From Selenomonas sp. GACV-9 (GTDB taxonomy: Bacteria; Bacillota; Negativicutes; Selenomonadales; Selenomonadaceae): a stretch of DNA of 41,381 nt. The position numbers and the translations under genes were made by a program. The notes under the pieces were generated by a model. It was not told the origin of the DNA and did not search any database. It saw only the letters and a program-made list of their open reading frames with translations. The stretch is from positions 1 to 41,381 of the forward strand of contig FPAX01000019.1 in the NCBI GenBank assembly GCA_900116485.1, given 5' to 3'. This document shows, in pieces, positions 40,945 through 41,381 of this stretch (position 1 is its first letter; each line of letters starts with the position of its first letter).

Positions 40945-41381
40945 GTTAGTGCGTGCGGGAAGAAACCCCGAAAATACGCAGCTCGGAGTTCACGGGGTAG
41001 TACTTTTTCTGTTTCCGCTGAATGGACCGTACGCCAAGTTCTACGGACTTAGTTACCTGCTCCCGTCACCAGGTCGCGACGTACATAGTTCTTTCTAGAT
41101 TATGCGCTTACGGCCCAGTCCTGCTGCGCAGGACAGTCGCTCCAGACAGAAAGAAGCACTACCCCGTTCGCCCCTTTGGTAACGGAAGGTTGAATTTGTA
41201 CGAACCGTTGCTCTCGTAACAAGCACATCGATGTAATTCGTGGCCTTTAGCCGAGACAGAGCAAGATTATTCAAACGTAACAGAGGGCGAGGGTGGGTAC
41301 ACTTTCTTCGTAGACGGAGCGATTGCCCGAACGCAGTGAGGGATGGCACGCGGTAGGTACCAGCTAGAACGTCAAGATGTA
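40945..41381. repeat. Structured non-coding repeat, copy B (right end truncated)
   Basis: Second copy of the element at 1-350, here with its left part. Hairpin TGCGT-CGGG/CCCG-ACGCA (40950-40980). Long-range helix GGGGTAGT (40994-41001) with ACTACCCC (41158-41165), extended by CTTTTTCTGT (41003-41012) with ACAGAAAGAAG (41146-41156). Inside it are ACCTG/CAGGT (41055-41059/41070-41074) and a 7-bp hairpin GTCCTGC/GCAGGAC (41118-41134). From 41168 it aligns gap-free to position 1. Joined with copy A the element would be about 570-600 nt. No coding frame or known RNA family recognised. Confidence 0.75.

Noticed and set aside
40945..41381. Insertion-sequence ends
   Set aside because: No transposase frame, terminal inverted repeats or target duplication seen; the internal inverted repeats fit RNA helices better.

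Overview
This 41.4 kb stretch looks like a chromosomal piece of a Negativicute (diderm Firmicute), most likely a Selenomonas/Mitsuokella-type anaerobe. Three tandem outer-membrane proteins each carry a signal peptide, one SLH domain, a short coiled coil and a C-terminal beta-barrel (OmpM/Mep45 architecture), and these sit beside Firmicute gene orders such as rpiB-glyA-upp. The DNA is GC-rich with strong codon bias. Both ends lie inside two copies of the same non-coding repeated element, which is what a contig broken at a multicopy repeat would look like (inference).

Layout. 1-350: structured repeat copy A. 441-3195: RND efflux pair, whose permease has lost about half its length by an out-of-frame internal deletion. 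3255-7036 (minus): acyl-CoA ligase with a FapR-like operator, APC amino-acid permease, PHP-family phosphoesterase. 7189-7391: two valine tRNAs (GAC, CAC) separated by an intrinsic terminator. 7465-9255: VanZ-like protein converging on a Tat-exported metallophosphoesterase broken by one in-frame TGA. 9394-12346: purB and purA, with a leader terminator before purB and overlapping mutually exclusive hairpins between the genes. 12328-12610: a compact two-promoter locus encoding a 22-residue hydrophobic peptide and a convergent small RNA, a candidate type I toxin-antitoxin module. 12625-18217: HAD phosphatase, RsmH-like methyltransferase, rpiB, glyA, upp, ychF. 18288-22913: divergent redox module made of a cytoplasmic molybdopterin oxidoreductase, a four-cluster ferredoxin subunit, a PucR-type regulator and a TorD-like chaperone, with a 16-bp inverted repeat in the shared control region.

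23055-24088: DUF951 protein and a nitrilase-family amidase. 24190-28696: three OmpM paralogues, each with its own promoter, a shared leader motif and its own terminator. 28708-29621 (minus): Gx transporter and NusG-domain-II protein; then alr, a small membrane-anchored protein and a Crp/Fnr regulator, an NCS2 purine permease, a REC/degenerate-GGDEF/EAL protein, a beta-phosphoglucomutase-like HAD, a small conserved protein, galM, an iron-dependent alcohol dehydrogenase, sucC and sucD. 40945-41381: structured repeat copy B.

The most unusual items are the two copies of the long structured element (about 87% identical over 214 aligned bases, with long-range helices), the convergent small-RNA toxin locus, the overlapping hairpins between purB and purA, and the leader motif shared by the three porin genes. 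Functions are inferred from recognised motifs; no database search was possible.
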